Assembly (NCBI RefSeq): GCF_014651075.1
Contig: NZ_BMWE01000007.1
Span: 62,001 to 126,000, forward strand
Length of the DNA stretch: 64,000 bases
Direction of reading: 5' to 3'
Origin: Streptomyces djakartensis
GTDB lineage: Bacteria > Actinomycetota > Actinomycetes > Streptomycetales > Streptomycetaceae
Below are positions 7,809 to 15,159 of the stretch, piece after piece (within the stretch, counting starts at the first letter, position 1; each line of letters begins with the position of its first letter). The translations under genes and the position numbers were made by a program. The notes under the pieces are model-generated. The model was not told the DNA's origin, did no database searches, and saw nothing but the letters and a program-made list of their open reading frames with translations.

Positions 7809-8705
7809 TCATGACACGGCACGGAGCCCCTGCCCCTGACGACCGGTCGGCCGGTACACCGACACGGCGAACGAGGCGGTCACGCGCACGGGCGCACCCA
7901 GCTCGCCGATACGGTGCCGCAGTTCCGCGGGGACGACGTGGTGCGCGGCCGGACCCATGGCCACCAGGTTGGTGGCGTCTTCCGGGGTGAGGCTCATGGC
8001 GTACTCCATCGACTCGGTGCGCGCGTGCCGGAAACCGGCCGCGAGGGTCCGGCTCAGGCGTTCCTCCTTCCTGGGGTCGACGGCCGGCAGACCCAGCGGC
8101 TCCCGTAGTTCCCGCAGGTGCCGGCCCGTCGGTGTGACGACGAGCAGGGCGCCGTCCGGCCGGAGGACGCGGTGGAACTCCGGCCCGTTGCGGGGCGCGA
8201 AGACGTTCAGCACCAGGTCGGCGCAGCCGGTGCGGACGGGCCACGGCTGCCAGACGTCCCAGCCGACGGCCTCCCCACGGGCGTGCGCGCGGGCGGCGGC
8301 GCGCAGGGCGTGGACGGAGCTGTCGAGCCCCAGGCCCAGGGCCCCGGGCAGGGCGTCGAGGACCGCCGCGAGGTAATGGCCGGTGCCCGCGCCGGCGTCC
8401 AGGACGACGGCGTCGGGCGGGGCCAGTTCCGTCGCGAGCTCCATGAGGGTGCGGGCGAGCGGGGCGTAGTGCCCGGCGCGGAGGAAGGAGCCGCGGGACC
8501 GGACCATGTCGGCGGAGTCGGCGCTCACGGCACGCCGCCGGCCGGTCAGCAGACTGATGTGGCCGTGGCGGGCGATGTCGAACGTGTGCCGGTCGGCGCA
8601 CCGCAGGGCACCGTCGGCCCGTACGAGGCCCAACTGGCAGTGGGGGCAGGTCAGGACGGTCAGAAGCCGGTCGGACGGCAGGCGTCGGGCAGGACCCGAA
8701 GGCAT
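7809..8705 (-). CDS. RlmA/TlrB-family 23S rRNA guanine-N1 methyltransferase
   Basis: 298 residues. An N-terminal zinc-binding motif (C20, C23, C36, H40; CPHC...C...H) is followed by HGHISLL, a marker of the RlmA family, and a class I SAM-binding fold with VLDAGAGTGHYL (about 101-112). RlmA-type enzymes methylate a guanine in helix 35 of 23S rRNA; the actinobacterial subgroup includes the tylosin-resistance enzyme TlrB. Which nucleotide is modified (G745 or G748) cannot be decided by eye. AAGGAG lies six bases before the ATG. A perfect hairpin lies just upstream. Confidence 0.85.
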   Translation of the reverse strand: MPSGPARRLPSDRLLTVLTCPHCQLGLVRADGALRCADRHTFDIARHGHISLLTGRRRAVSADSADMVRSRGSFLRAGHYAPLARTLMELATELAPPDAVVLDAGAGTGHYLAAVLDALPGALGLGLDSSVHALRAAARAHARGEAVGWDVWQPWPVRTGCADLVLNVFAPRNGPEFHRVLRPDGALLVVTPTGRHLRELREPLGLPAVDPRKEERLSRTLAAGFRHARTESMEYAMSLTPEDATNLVAMGPAAHHVVPAELRHRIGELGAPVRVTASFAVSVYRPTGRQGQGLRAVS

Positions 8706-8725
8706 GGATGCTCCTTGACAGCGCA

Positions 8726-8749
8726 GCCCGGCGCGCTGAAGCGCCGGGC
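8726..8749 (-). promoter_or_regulatory. Leader hairpin before the rRNA methyltransferase
   Basis: A perfect 9-bp stem (GCCCGGCGC with its complement) has a 6-base loop and ends about 20 bases upstream of the start codon. No T-run follows, so it is either an attenuator-type leader structure or incidental GC-rich symmetry. Confidence 0.35.
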
Positions 8750-8808
8750 CGTGTGTGCGGGGGACGGTGAAGTCGTCGGCGCCCGCCGGTGGCGGGCAGG
8801 CCGGGCAG

Positions 8809-8835
8809 GGTGATGTGAGGGGGACTCACATCACC
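8809..8835. promoter_or_regulatory. Perfect 11-bp inverted repeat, operator or terminator
   Basis: GGTGATGTGAG is repeated in inverse orientation after a 5-base spacer. The core TGTGA...TCACA resembles CRP/FNR or GntR operators but with a 7-base gap. It lies between the end of the sortase operon and the methyltransferase gene, so it could terminate the former or control the latter. Confidence 0.45.
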
Positions 8836-8901
8836 GTGCTCACCGCGGTGTCACAGGAAGCAGTGCGGGATGCCGGTGCGTGCCATAGCCATACGGCAAG
8901 G

Positions 8902-9387
8902 CTACCGCCGGCCGCCGAACGGCCGGTCCGTGGCCGGGCGGGTGGCCGAGGGAACCGGACGGACCGCGGAGGGGGCGGCCGACGGGAGGCGGGAGGAGGG
9001 CGTCGGGGCCGTGGCGCCGCCGGTGTCCTGCGCGGTGGGCGTCGGAGCCTTGGACGCGGGCCCGGAGGGGTACGGAGAAGGGGACAGAGAAGGGGAGGGG
9101 TGCGGAGGGGCCGTGGTCCTGGACGGTGGAGCCATCGGGACCGTCGGGGAGGCGGGGCGCTCCGGGGCCGTGAGGCGCACCGGGAGGGCGATGAGGGCGG
9201 CCGTGGCGCAGAGCAGGCCCGCTCCGGCCGCGGCACGCAGCAGGCGGCGGCGGGCCGACCTGCGGCGGATCGCCTCGTAGTGGCCGGGGGGTGCGCTCAG
9301 GTAGTCCGGTGAGGAGGGGCGCAGGATCACGGCGAGCGGGTCGTCGGGGCCGAACTCCGGCCCGTCGTCGTCAAGGCGTGTGGTCAA
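8902..9387 (-). CDS. Single-pass membrane protein coupled to a sigma factor (possible anti-sigma)
   Basis: 161 residues. A cytoplasmic N-terminus (DDDGPEFGPDDPLAVILRPSS, then an Arg-rich helix) is followed by one membrane helix (about 50-70) and a Pro/Ser/Thr-rich extracytoplasmic tail of low complexity. Its ATG overlaps the end of the upstream sigma gene by 17 bases, implying translational coupling. No zinc-binding HxxxCxxC anti-sigma motif is visible. An anti-sigma role is therefore inferred from position only; a structural membrane protein is equally possible. Confidence 0.65.
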   Translation of the reverse strand: MTTRLDDDGPEFGPDDPLAVILRPSSPDYLSAPPGHYEAIRRRSARRRLLRAAAGAGLLCATAALIALPVRLTAPERPASPTVPMAPPSRTTAPPHPSPSLSPSPYPSGPASKAPTPTAQDTGGATAPTPSSRLPSAAPSAVRPVPSATRPATDRPFGGRR

Positions 9388-9862
9388 GGCTTCTCCTCAG
9401 ATGGACGCGGAGCAGTTCCCGGGCCGCGTGCAGGTCGGCCTTGACGGTTCCTTCCTTGCGTCCGGTCAGTACCGACACCTCCCGGATCGGCATGTCGGCG
9501 TAGTAGTGCAGGAGCAGCGGCACGCGGAGTCGTTCGGGGAGCGACTGCACCAGCAGGCGCACCGAGGGGTCGGCCTGTTCGGGATGGGGGCGCACCGCGG
9601 CTTCGGAGGTGACGCGGTGCATGGCCCGGCGTTCGCGCTCCAGTTTGCGCCAGTGGTCGCGCACGAGGTTGGCCGCGGTGACGTAGAGGAATCCGCGCGG
9701 CTCCGCCACGGACGTCCAGCGGGCCCAGAGCCGGGTGAACGCCTCCGAGGCGATCTCGTGGGCCGTCTCGTCGTCGTCGACGAGACGGCGGCACCAGCCG
9801 GCGAGGCGCGGGTAGAGGGCGGCGAACAGCTCGGACGCGGCCTTCTCGCGGGACCGCTTCAA
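9371..9862 (-). CDS. ECF-type RNA polymerase sigma factor in sortase operon
   Basis: 163 residues from the proposed TTG start. Region 2 (about 8-80) contains LAGWCRRLVDDDETAHEIASEAFTRLW and ends in LVRDHWRK. Region 4 (about 105-155) contains LPERLRVPLLLHYYADMPIREVSVLTG followed by the helix-turn-helix EGTVKADLHAAREL. The TTG overlaps the sortase stop (TTGA), a typical coupling arrangement, and no better start lies upstream; an in-frame extension into the sortase gene is less likely. It should direct RNA polymerase to a small regulon, plausibly including its own operon. Confidence 0.85.
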   Translation of the reverse strand: MKRSREKAASELFAALYPRLAGWCRRLVDDDETAHEIASEAFTRLWARWTSVAEPRGFLYVTAANLVRDHWRKLERERRAMHRVTSEAAVRPHPEQADPSVRLLVQSLPERLRVPLLLHYYADMPIREVSVLTGRKEGTVKADLHAARELLRVHLRRSLDHTP

Positions 9863-10476
9863 CGCTCTGAAGGGGTGGGGGACCCGGTGCCGCCCTGTGC
9901 GGCGAACACGATCACGTTGTCCGCGTATCCGTCGCCGGTCCGCACCCCGCCGCACGTGATCAGCCGCAGCTCCGGGCGGTCCACGTTCCCGTAGACGTCG
10001 TCCGCCGGGAATGCGGTCTTCGGGACCGTGCGTACGGCCGTGACGGCGAACTCCGCCGCCGTGCCGTTCTCCAGGCGCGCCACGATCCCGTCGCCCCGGC
10101 GCAGCCGGGAGAGGTGCCGGAAGACACCGTCGCCGTACGGGCCGACCGTGACATGGCCGAGGATCACCGACGGGCCGGTCCGGCCGGGCGTCGGCGAGTG
10201 GCGGTACCAGCCCGCCCGGTCATGGGCCGTCACCGGCGGTACCTCCACCGTGCCGTCGGGCGCCAGGCCCAGCCGGATGACCGGGGTGTCGACGCCGATC
10301 GCCGGGATCAGCAGCCGGACCGGCACCGAACGGGCCGGGGGACGCCGCCGCCCGGCCGGGACCGGCGGCGGTGGGGTCCGGGAGGCGTGCCCTTCCGTCG
10401 CGGTGCCACCGCCGCAGGCCGTCAGCAGGGACGTCAGGGCCGCGGCGGTGAACGCGCGCCTGGAGAACGCGGTCAT
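9859..10476 (-). CDS. Class F sortase
   Basis: 205 residues. The N-terminus ends in a lipobox-like LTAC (Cys 21), followed by a Pro/Arg linker. The catalytic domain contains VPVRLLIPAIGVDTPVIRLGL, DRAGWYRHSPTPG, the catalytic histidine in LGHVTVG (H108) and the catalytic cysteine in LITCGG (C175). This motif set fits class F sortases of actinomycetes, which join or anchor surface proteins outside the membrane. The start overlaps the preceding gene's stop (ATGA) and the stop overlaps the sigma-factor start. The upstream partner carries a sorting-like C-terminus and is the obvious candidate substrate. Confidence 0.9.
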   Translation of the reverse strand: MTAFSRRAFTAAALTSLLTACGGGTATEGHASRTPPPPVPAGRRRPPARSVPVRLLIPAIGVDTPVIRLGLAPDGTVEVPPVTAHDRAGWYRHSPTPGRTGPSVILGHVTVGPYGDGVFRHLSRLRRGDGIVARLENGTAAEFAVTAVRTVPKTAFPADDVYGNVDRPELRLITCGGVRTGDGYADNVIVFAAQGGTGSPTPSER

Positions 10477-10853
10477 GCCCCGGGCGCCCGGCGGCGGCGT
10501 ACCACGAGGACGGTGCCGCCGCCGAGGGCGAGCACCGCGGCGGCGCCCGCGCCGATCGCCGTGCCGTCGGCACCGGAGCCCGCGGACTGAGCCGTCACGC
10601 CGGTGTCGGGCGCGCCGCTCGGCCGGACGGCGACCTGGTCCTCGGCCGGTGCCCGGGTCGGTTCGGCACTCGGCACCGGACGGTCCGGCTCGTCACCGGC
10701 CGTCGGTGCGGCGCTCTTCGTCGGCTGGACGGTGGGTGCGTCGGTCGCCGGGACAGGGCTCGGGGTCGTGGTGCCGCTCGCGAACGCGGGGCCCGTGCCC
10801 ACCAGTACGGCGGTGCCCGCGAGGGCCAGGGCGCTGAGGAGGGTTCGGCGCAT
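10473..10853 (-). CDS. Exported protein with sorting-signal-like C-terminus (candidate sortase substrate)
   Basis: 126 residues. A signal peptide (MRRTLLSALALAGTAVLVG...AFA) precedes a Pro/Thr/Ser/Glu-rich middle. The C-terminus has APDTG at about residues 80-84, then a hydrophobic helix (AIGAGAAAVLALGGGTVLVV), and ends in RRRRAPGA. Motif plus helix plus basic tail is the layout of a cell-wall sorting signal, with APDTG in place of LPxTG. It overlaps the class F sortase start by ATGA. No catalytic domain is visible, so it may be a short wall-attached spacer protein or pilin-like subunit. Confidence 0.75.
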   Translation of the reverse strand: MRRTLLSALALAGTAVLVGTGPAFASGTTTPSPVPATDAPTVQPTKSAAPTAGDEPDRPVPSAEPTRAPAEDQVAVRPSGAPDTGVTAQSAGSGADGTAIGAGAAAVLALGGGTVLVVRRRRAPGA

Positions 10854-10988
10854 GGGGTCGCACTCCTTGGTCGGTCCCGCCTCTTGATCGGCGGGGTGCG
10901 GCGCCCGGTGCCGGCGGCCGGGCGGTGTGAGGTTCGTGCGGAGAGACGAGGCGGCCACCCGGCAGGTTGTAAAGAGAAGGCAAAGTCC

Positions 10989-11645
10989 TCAGGGGTCCTC
11001 GGTGGCGGCGGACCTGCGCAACAGCCCGCGTTCCATCGCCACCACCACAGCCCTCGTGCGGTCGTTGACGTCGAGCTTGGCGAACAGGCGGAGCAGATGG
11101 GTCTTCACCGTGGCCTCGGCGATGACGAGGCGGCGGCCGATCTCGGCGTTGGTGAGGCCGTCCGCGACCGCGTTCAGGACGTCCGTCTCGCGGGACGTGA
11201 GCGGAATCCGGTCGGGCTGGCGCATCCGGGCGACGAGCCGCTCGGCCACCCGGGGTGCCAGTACCGTCTCGCCGCGGGCCGCGGCGTGGATCGCGTCGGC
11301 CAGCTGTTCACGGGTGGTGTCCTTCAGGAGGTAGCCGATCGCGCCGGCCTCCACCGCGCGCTCGATCTCCGCGTCCGTGTCGTACGTGGTGAGGATCAGT
11401 ACCCGGGTGCGGGGGAACCGCGCGACGATCTCGGTCGTCGTGGCCACTCCGTCCAGTACCGGCATCCGCAGGTCGACCAGGGCGACATCGGGCTGGTGAC
11501 GCTCGACGAGTTCGAGGGCCGCGCGGCCGTCACCGGCCTCGCCGACGATCTCGATGCCGGTCCCGGAGGCCAGGAGAGCCACCACTCCGGCCCGCATGAC
11601 CGTGTGGTCGTCCACGACGACGATGCGCAGCGGCCCGTTCGTCAT
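10989..11645 (-). CDS. NarL/FixJ-family response regulator (MMPL-linked)
   Basis: 218 residues. The receiver domain has the acidic pocket VVDDH, phosphoacceptor D58 (VALVDLRMP), the conserved Thr in LILTTYD and the Lys in LLKD. A C-terminal LuxR-type helix-turn-helix follows (LTSRETDVLNAVADGLTNAEI). It is a DNA-binding activator phosphorylated by the adjacent kinase, whose stop overlaps its start (ATGA). The most likely targets are its own operon and the transporter gene upstream. Confidence 0.93.
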   Translation of the reverse strand: MTNGPLRIVVVDDHTVMRAGVVALLASGTGIEIVGEAGDGRAALELVERHQPDVALVDLRMPVLDGVATTTEIVARFPRTRVLILTTYDTDAEIERAVEAGAIGYLLKDTTREQLADAIHAAARGETVLAPRVAERLVARMRQPDRIPLTSRETDVLNAVADGLTNAEIGRRLVIAEATVKTHLLRLFAKLDVNDRTRAVVVAMERGLLRRSAATEDP

Positions 11646-12832
11646 GCCGTGGCCCCCAGCGGTATCAGCGCCAGCACCCGTGTCCCGTCGCCCACCGAAC
11701 TCGTCACCGTGAGCCTCCCGCCCAGCTCCGCCAGTCGTTTGCGCATGCCGTCCAGACCGAAGCCCGACGATTCCTCCACCAGGAACCCCGTCCCGTCATC
11801 GGTGATCTCGAGCTCCACCCCGTAGGGCTGCCGGGTCAGGACCACACCGACCGTGGAGGCGCGGGCGTGTTTGCGGACGTTGGCGAGGGACTCCTGGGTG
11901 CAGCGCAACAGCGCGATCCGGGTCTGCTGGTCGCACTCCAGGTCCTCCAGCTCGGCGTCGACCGTGAGGCCGGTGTCCTCGGCGAAACGGTCCAGGGTGC
12001 GGCGGAGGGTCCGGGCGACCGAACCGGCCGCGGCCCCGCCCGCAGGCCGGGCCGAGCCGACCAGCTCCCGTGCCTCGGCGAGGTTCTCCCGTGCGGTGGA
12101 CTCGATCGACCGCAGCTGCTGCGCACTGCGGGCCGGGTCGGAGTCGAGCCCCGCCCGGGCCGCCTCGGCGAGCACGACGATCGAGGCGAAGCCCTGCGCG
12201 AGGGTGTCGTGGATGTCCCGGGCCATCCGCTCCCGTTCGTCCGCCGCGCCCTGGCGCTGGTACGCCTCGGTCAACTCGGCCTGCGTCTCCTCCACTTCAC
12301 TGATCAGCCGGGCCCGTTCGGCGCTCTGCGCGACCACCGAGTGCGCCCACAGCCCGATCAGTGCCCCCACGGCGACGACCAGCAGCGTGGACACGAGCGT
12401 CTCGGTGAAGAACTCCACCGTCCAGCCGTCCTCCCGCAGCACGCTCCCGCCCAGGGTCGCGGCCGTGGCGAGCCCCAGGAACACCATCGAGGCCCTCGGC
12501 GTCCGCCCGAACATCCAGTAGTGCGGCAGCGTCACCATGAACAGGGCCGCGTAGTTGCCGCGCAGATACGCCAGCCCGCCCAGCGCGACCACCAGCACCG
12601 ACAGGTACACGTGCGGCCGTACGACGGGGTTGGCGGGGAAGCGGTCGAGGACCGCGTAGCACAGCACCACGCCGCCCAGCAGAACCAGCGCCGCGTACTT
12701 GCTCCCGTCGGGCCGGTCGATGGCGACCAGCCCGACGGCCATTACGGCGAACAGCAGCCAGCACACCGCGTTCCAGCGGCGCAGCGAGACGGCCCAGAAG
12801 GCGTCGGCGGTGGTCCCGGCGAGAGCGGTCAT
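11642..12832 (-). CDS. NarL-type sensor histidine kinase (HisKA_3), MMPL-linked
   Basis: 396 residues. About five membrane helices fill residues 15-175. A HisKA_3 dimerisation domain follows with the phospho-acceptor in RMARDIHDTLAQGF, then a HATPase_c domain with an N box (ESLANVRKHA), DDGTGF and GFGLDGMRKRL. It senses an unknown envelope signal and phosphorylates the downstream regulator. The ATG begins five bases after the transporter stop, so MMPL, kinase and regulator form one operon. Confidence 0.92.
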   Translation of the reverse strand: MTALAGTTADAFWAVSLRRWNAVCWLLFAVMAVGLVAIDRPDGSKYAALVLLGGVVLCYAVLDRFPANPVVRPHVYLSVLVVALGGLAYLRGNYAALFMVTLPHYWMFGRTPRASMVFLGLATAATLGGSVLREDGWTVEFFTETLVSTLLVVAVGALIGLWAHSVVAQSAERARLISEVEETQAELTEAYQRQGAADERERMARDIHDTLAQGFASIVVLAEAARAGLDSDPARSAQQLRSIESTARENLAEARELVGSARPAGGAAAGSVARTLRRTLDRFAEDTGLTVDAELEDLECDQQTRIALLRCTQESLANVRKHARASTVGVVLTRQPYGVELEITDDGTGFLVEESSGFGLDGMRKRLAELGGRLTVTSSVGDGTRVLALIPLGATA

Positions 12833-12837
12833 GCCGG

Positions 12838-15045
12838 TCAACGTACGTCGACCGCCGGGCGGGAGGGGCTCCTTTTCCCGGGAGCGGCAGCCGTCGTCCG
12901 CCGCGGCGTTCGCGAGGGCCACCAACTCGCCTCGCCCAGCAGCAGCATCGCCGCCGGCAGCACCAGGACCCGGACCACGAACGCGTCGATCAGCACGGCC
13001 GCCGCCAGGACGAAGCCGATCTGCTTCATCTCGATGATGTGCAGGAAGACGAAGCCGGCGAACACGGTCGTCATCACGACGGCGGCGCTGGTCACCACGC
13101 TCGCCGAGGACCTGATCCCGTCCAGCACGGCCTGCCGGGTGGGCACTCCCGTGAGCACCGCCTCCCGGATCCGGCTCACCACGAACACCTGGTAGTCCAT
13201 CGACAGCCCGAAGAGGATCACGAAGAGGAACAGCGGCACCCGCGAACCGATCGACCCGGTGGAGTCGAAGCCCAGCAGGCCTTCGGCCCAGGTCCCCTGG
13301 AACACCAGCACCAGCAGCCCGAGCGCCGCGGCCGCGGACAGCAGGTTCAGCACGACGCCGAGCAGCCCGAGCACCACCGAGCGGAACGCGTACACCGTCA
13401 TCCCGAACGTCACCAGCAGCAAGGCCACGAGCACCAGCGGCAGTTTGGCGTTCTGATGGGCGGGATAGTCCGTGTAGCGGGCGACGTCACCGCTCACGCC
13501 GTACTCGGCACCGGCGATCAGGCCGACGGTGGCGGGCAGGAAGTCGTCCCGCAGCCGGTCCAGGGACTCGTGCGCCTCGTCGGAGTTGCCGAGGTGGGGC
13601 ACCTTCAGTTCGAGGGTGCTGGTGCGGTCGTCGGCCGAGGTCCTGATCCTCGACGCCCCGGTGAACAGCGGATCGGCCTGCGCCCGCCGGACCACCTCCC
13701 GCAGTGCGGCGGTCACCTCCGCCGACCGTGCGGCGTCGGCCCGCACGACGACCTGGTGGGTCACCCGTTGCCCGGGGAACGCGTCGTTGAGCCGGTCGTA
13801 CACCTTCATCGCGGGGATGTCGCGGGAGTGCGTGTCCCGGCTCATCTCGGTGATCTTCAGTCCGGCCAGCGGGAAGACCAGTGCCAGCAGTGCCACGACC
13901 GACACGCACAGGGTGGCCAGGGGATGCCGGGCGGCGGGCCGCAGCAGCGCGCTCCACACCCGGCTGCCGCCGCCCTCGCCCCGCACCCGGCGTGCGGGCT
14001 TCCCGCGCTCCGCCCGCCGCAGCGCCCGGCGTTCCGCCCGCCGCCCCAGCTTCACCAGCAGTGCGGGCAGCGCGGTCAGCGAACTGGCCACCGCGACCAG
14101 GACGACCACGATGGTGCCGGTCGCGAGGGAGGAGAAGATCACGTCGGAGGCGAGGTACAGCGTCGCCGTGGAGGCGACCACCGCGAGCCCGGAGACCACG
14201 ACCGCCCGGCCCGAGGTCGCGGCGGCCAGCTCCACGAGGGCCTCGGAGGAGAGCCGGCCGCCGGAGCGGGCCCGTTCCTCCCGCTCGCGCTTGAGGTAGA
14301 AGAGCGTGTAGTCGACGCCGACCGCGAGACCGATCATCAGGATGACGTTGGTACCGACCCCGGCGTCGGGCGACACGTGCGAGACGACCATCGACAGCCC
14401 GACCGCGGCGGCGATCGACGACAGCGCCAGCAGCAACGGCACCGCGGCCATGGTCACCGACCCGAACACCACCAGCAACGTCACCAGGGTGACGGGAAGG
14501 GTGATCGCCTCGGACAGCGCAAGGTCGTCGCCGCGCTGCTTGTCGACCCCCTTGCTGACGGAAGGGCTTCCGGTCTCCTCGAGCAGCAACCCGGGGTGGC
14601 TCTTCTGCACCGCGGCGGTCTGCGCCAGCAGCGCGTCGACCTTGTCCTTGGCGTCCCGCTCCTCCCCCTTCAGCGCCACCTCGACCATCAGGACCCGTCG
14701 GTCCCGGGACAGCAACGGATCGGCCACGCCCGCGACTTCAGGCAGTCGCCGCATCCGCTCGGCCAGCTCCTCAGCGGCGGCTCGGGCGGTGCCCTGGTCC
14801 AGGGCACCGCCCGAACGGGATGAGATCAGCACCTGCTCGGCGGACCTGCGCTCCAGATGCGCCTCGGCCGCGAGGGCCTCGGCACGGCCCGCCTCACCGA
14901 CCCGGTAGTCCGCCGTCTTCGCACTGTTCACGCCGACGGCGCTGCCGGCCCCCAGACACAGCACCACGAACACCAGCCAGCCGGCGATCGCCCGCCAGGG
15001 GTGCCGCGCGCTCTGGCGTGCCACCCGCACAGATAATGAAGTCAT
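12838..15045 (-). CDS. MMPL-family (RND-type) membrane transporter 1
   Basis: 735 residues with two repeats of six membrane helices and a large extracytoplasmic loop after the first helix of each half. The conserved GVDYTLFYLKREREERARSG and GLSMDYQVFVVSRIREA segments contain the D-Y pairs of the proton relay. MMPL proteins export lipids, siderophores or small molecules using the proton gradient; the substrate is unknown. MTSLSVRV was chosen as start; an ATG four codons upstream is possible. It leads the operon with the kinase and regulator, suggesting signal-controlled export. Confidence 0.9.
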   Translation of the reverse strand: MTSLSVRVARQSARHPWRAIAGWLVFVVLCLGAGSAVGVNSAKTADYRVGEAGRAEALAAEAHLERRSAEQVLISSRSGGALDQGTARAAAEELAERMRRLPEVAGVADPLLSRDRRVLMVEVALKGEERDAKDKVDALLAQTAAVQKSHPGLLLEETGSPSVSKGVDKQRGDDLALSEAITLPVTLVTLLVVFGSVTMAAVPLLLALSSIAAAVGLSMVVSHVSPDAGVGTNVILMIGLAVGVDYTLFYLKREREERARSGGRLSSEALVELAAATSGRAVVVSGLAVVASTATLYLASDVIFSSLATGTIVVVLVAVASSLTALPALLVKLGRRAERRALRRAERGKPARRVRGEGGGSRVWSALLRPAARHPLATLCVSVVALLALVFPLAGLKITEMSRDTHSRDIPAMKVYDRLNDAFPGQRVTHQVVVRADAARSAEVTAALREVVRRAQADPLFTGASRIRTSADDRTSTLELKVPHLGNSDEAHESLDRLRDDFLPATVGLIAGAEYGVSGDVARYTDYPAHQNAKLPLVLVALLLVTFGMTVYAFRSVVLGLLGVVLNLLSAAAALGLLVLVFQGTWAEGLLGFDSTGSIGSRVPLFLFVILFGLSMDYQVFVVSRIREAVLTGVPTRQAVLDGIRSSASVVTSAAVVMTTVFAGFVFLHIIEMKQIGFVLAAAVLIDAFVVRVLVLPAAMLLLGEASWWPSRTPRRTTAAAPGKRSPSRPAVDVR

Positions 15046-15099
15046 GCCCAAAAGCATCGCTGAGCTGGGCAGTTGTCGGACAGAGGCACTCGGTTGAAC

Positions 15100-15127
15100 C
15101 TGCCGTCCACCGCTCGGTGGACGGCAG
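15100..15127 (-). terminator. Hairpin after the tripeptidyl-aminopeptidase-like gene
   Basis: CTGCCGTCCACC pairs with GGTGGACGGCAG in a 12-bp stem with a tiny loop. It sits about 35 bases beyond the stop codon of the secreted hydrolase and upstream of the MMPL operon. Confidence 0.7.
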
Positions 15128-15159
15128 TCCTGGGGGAATCCCCACCCCCTGCGGGTGGC

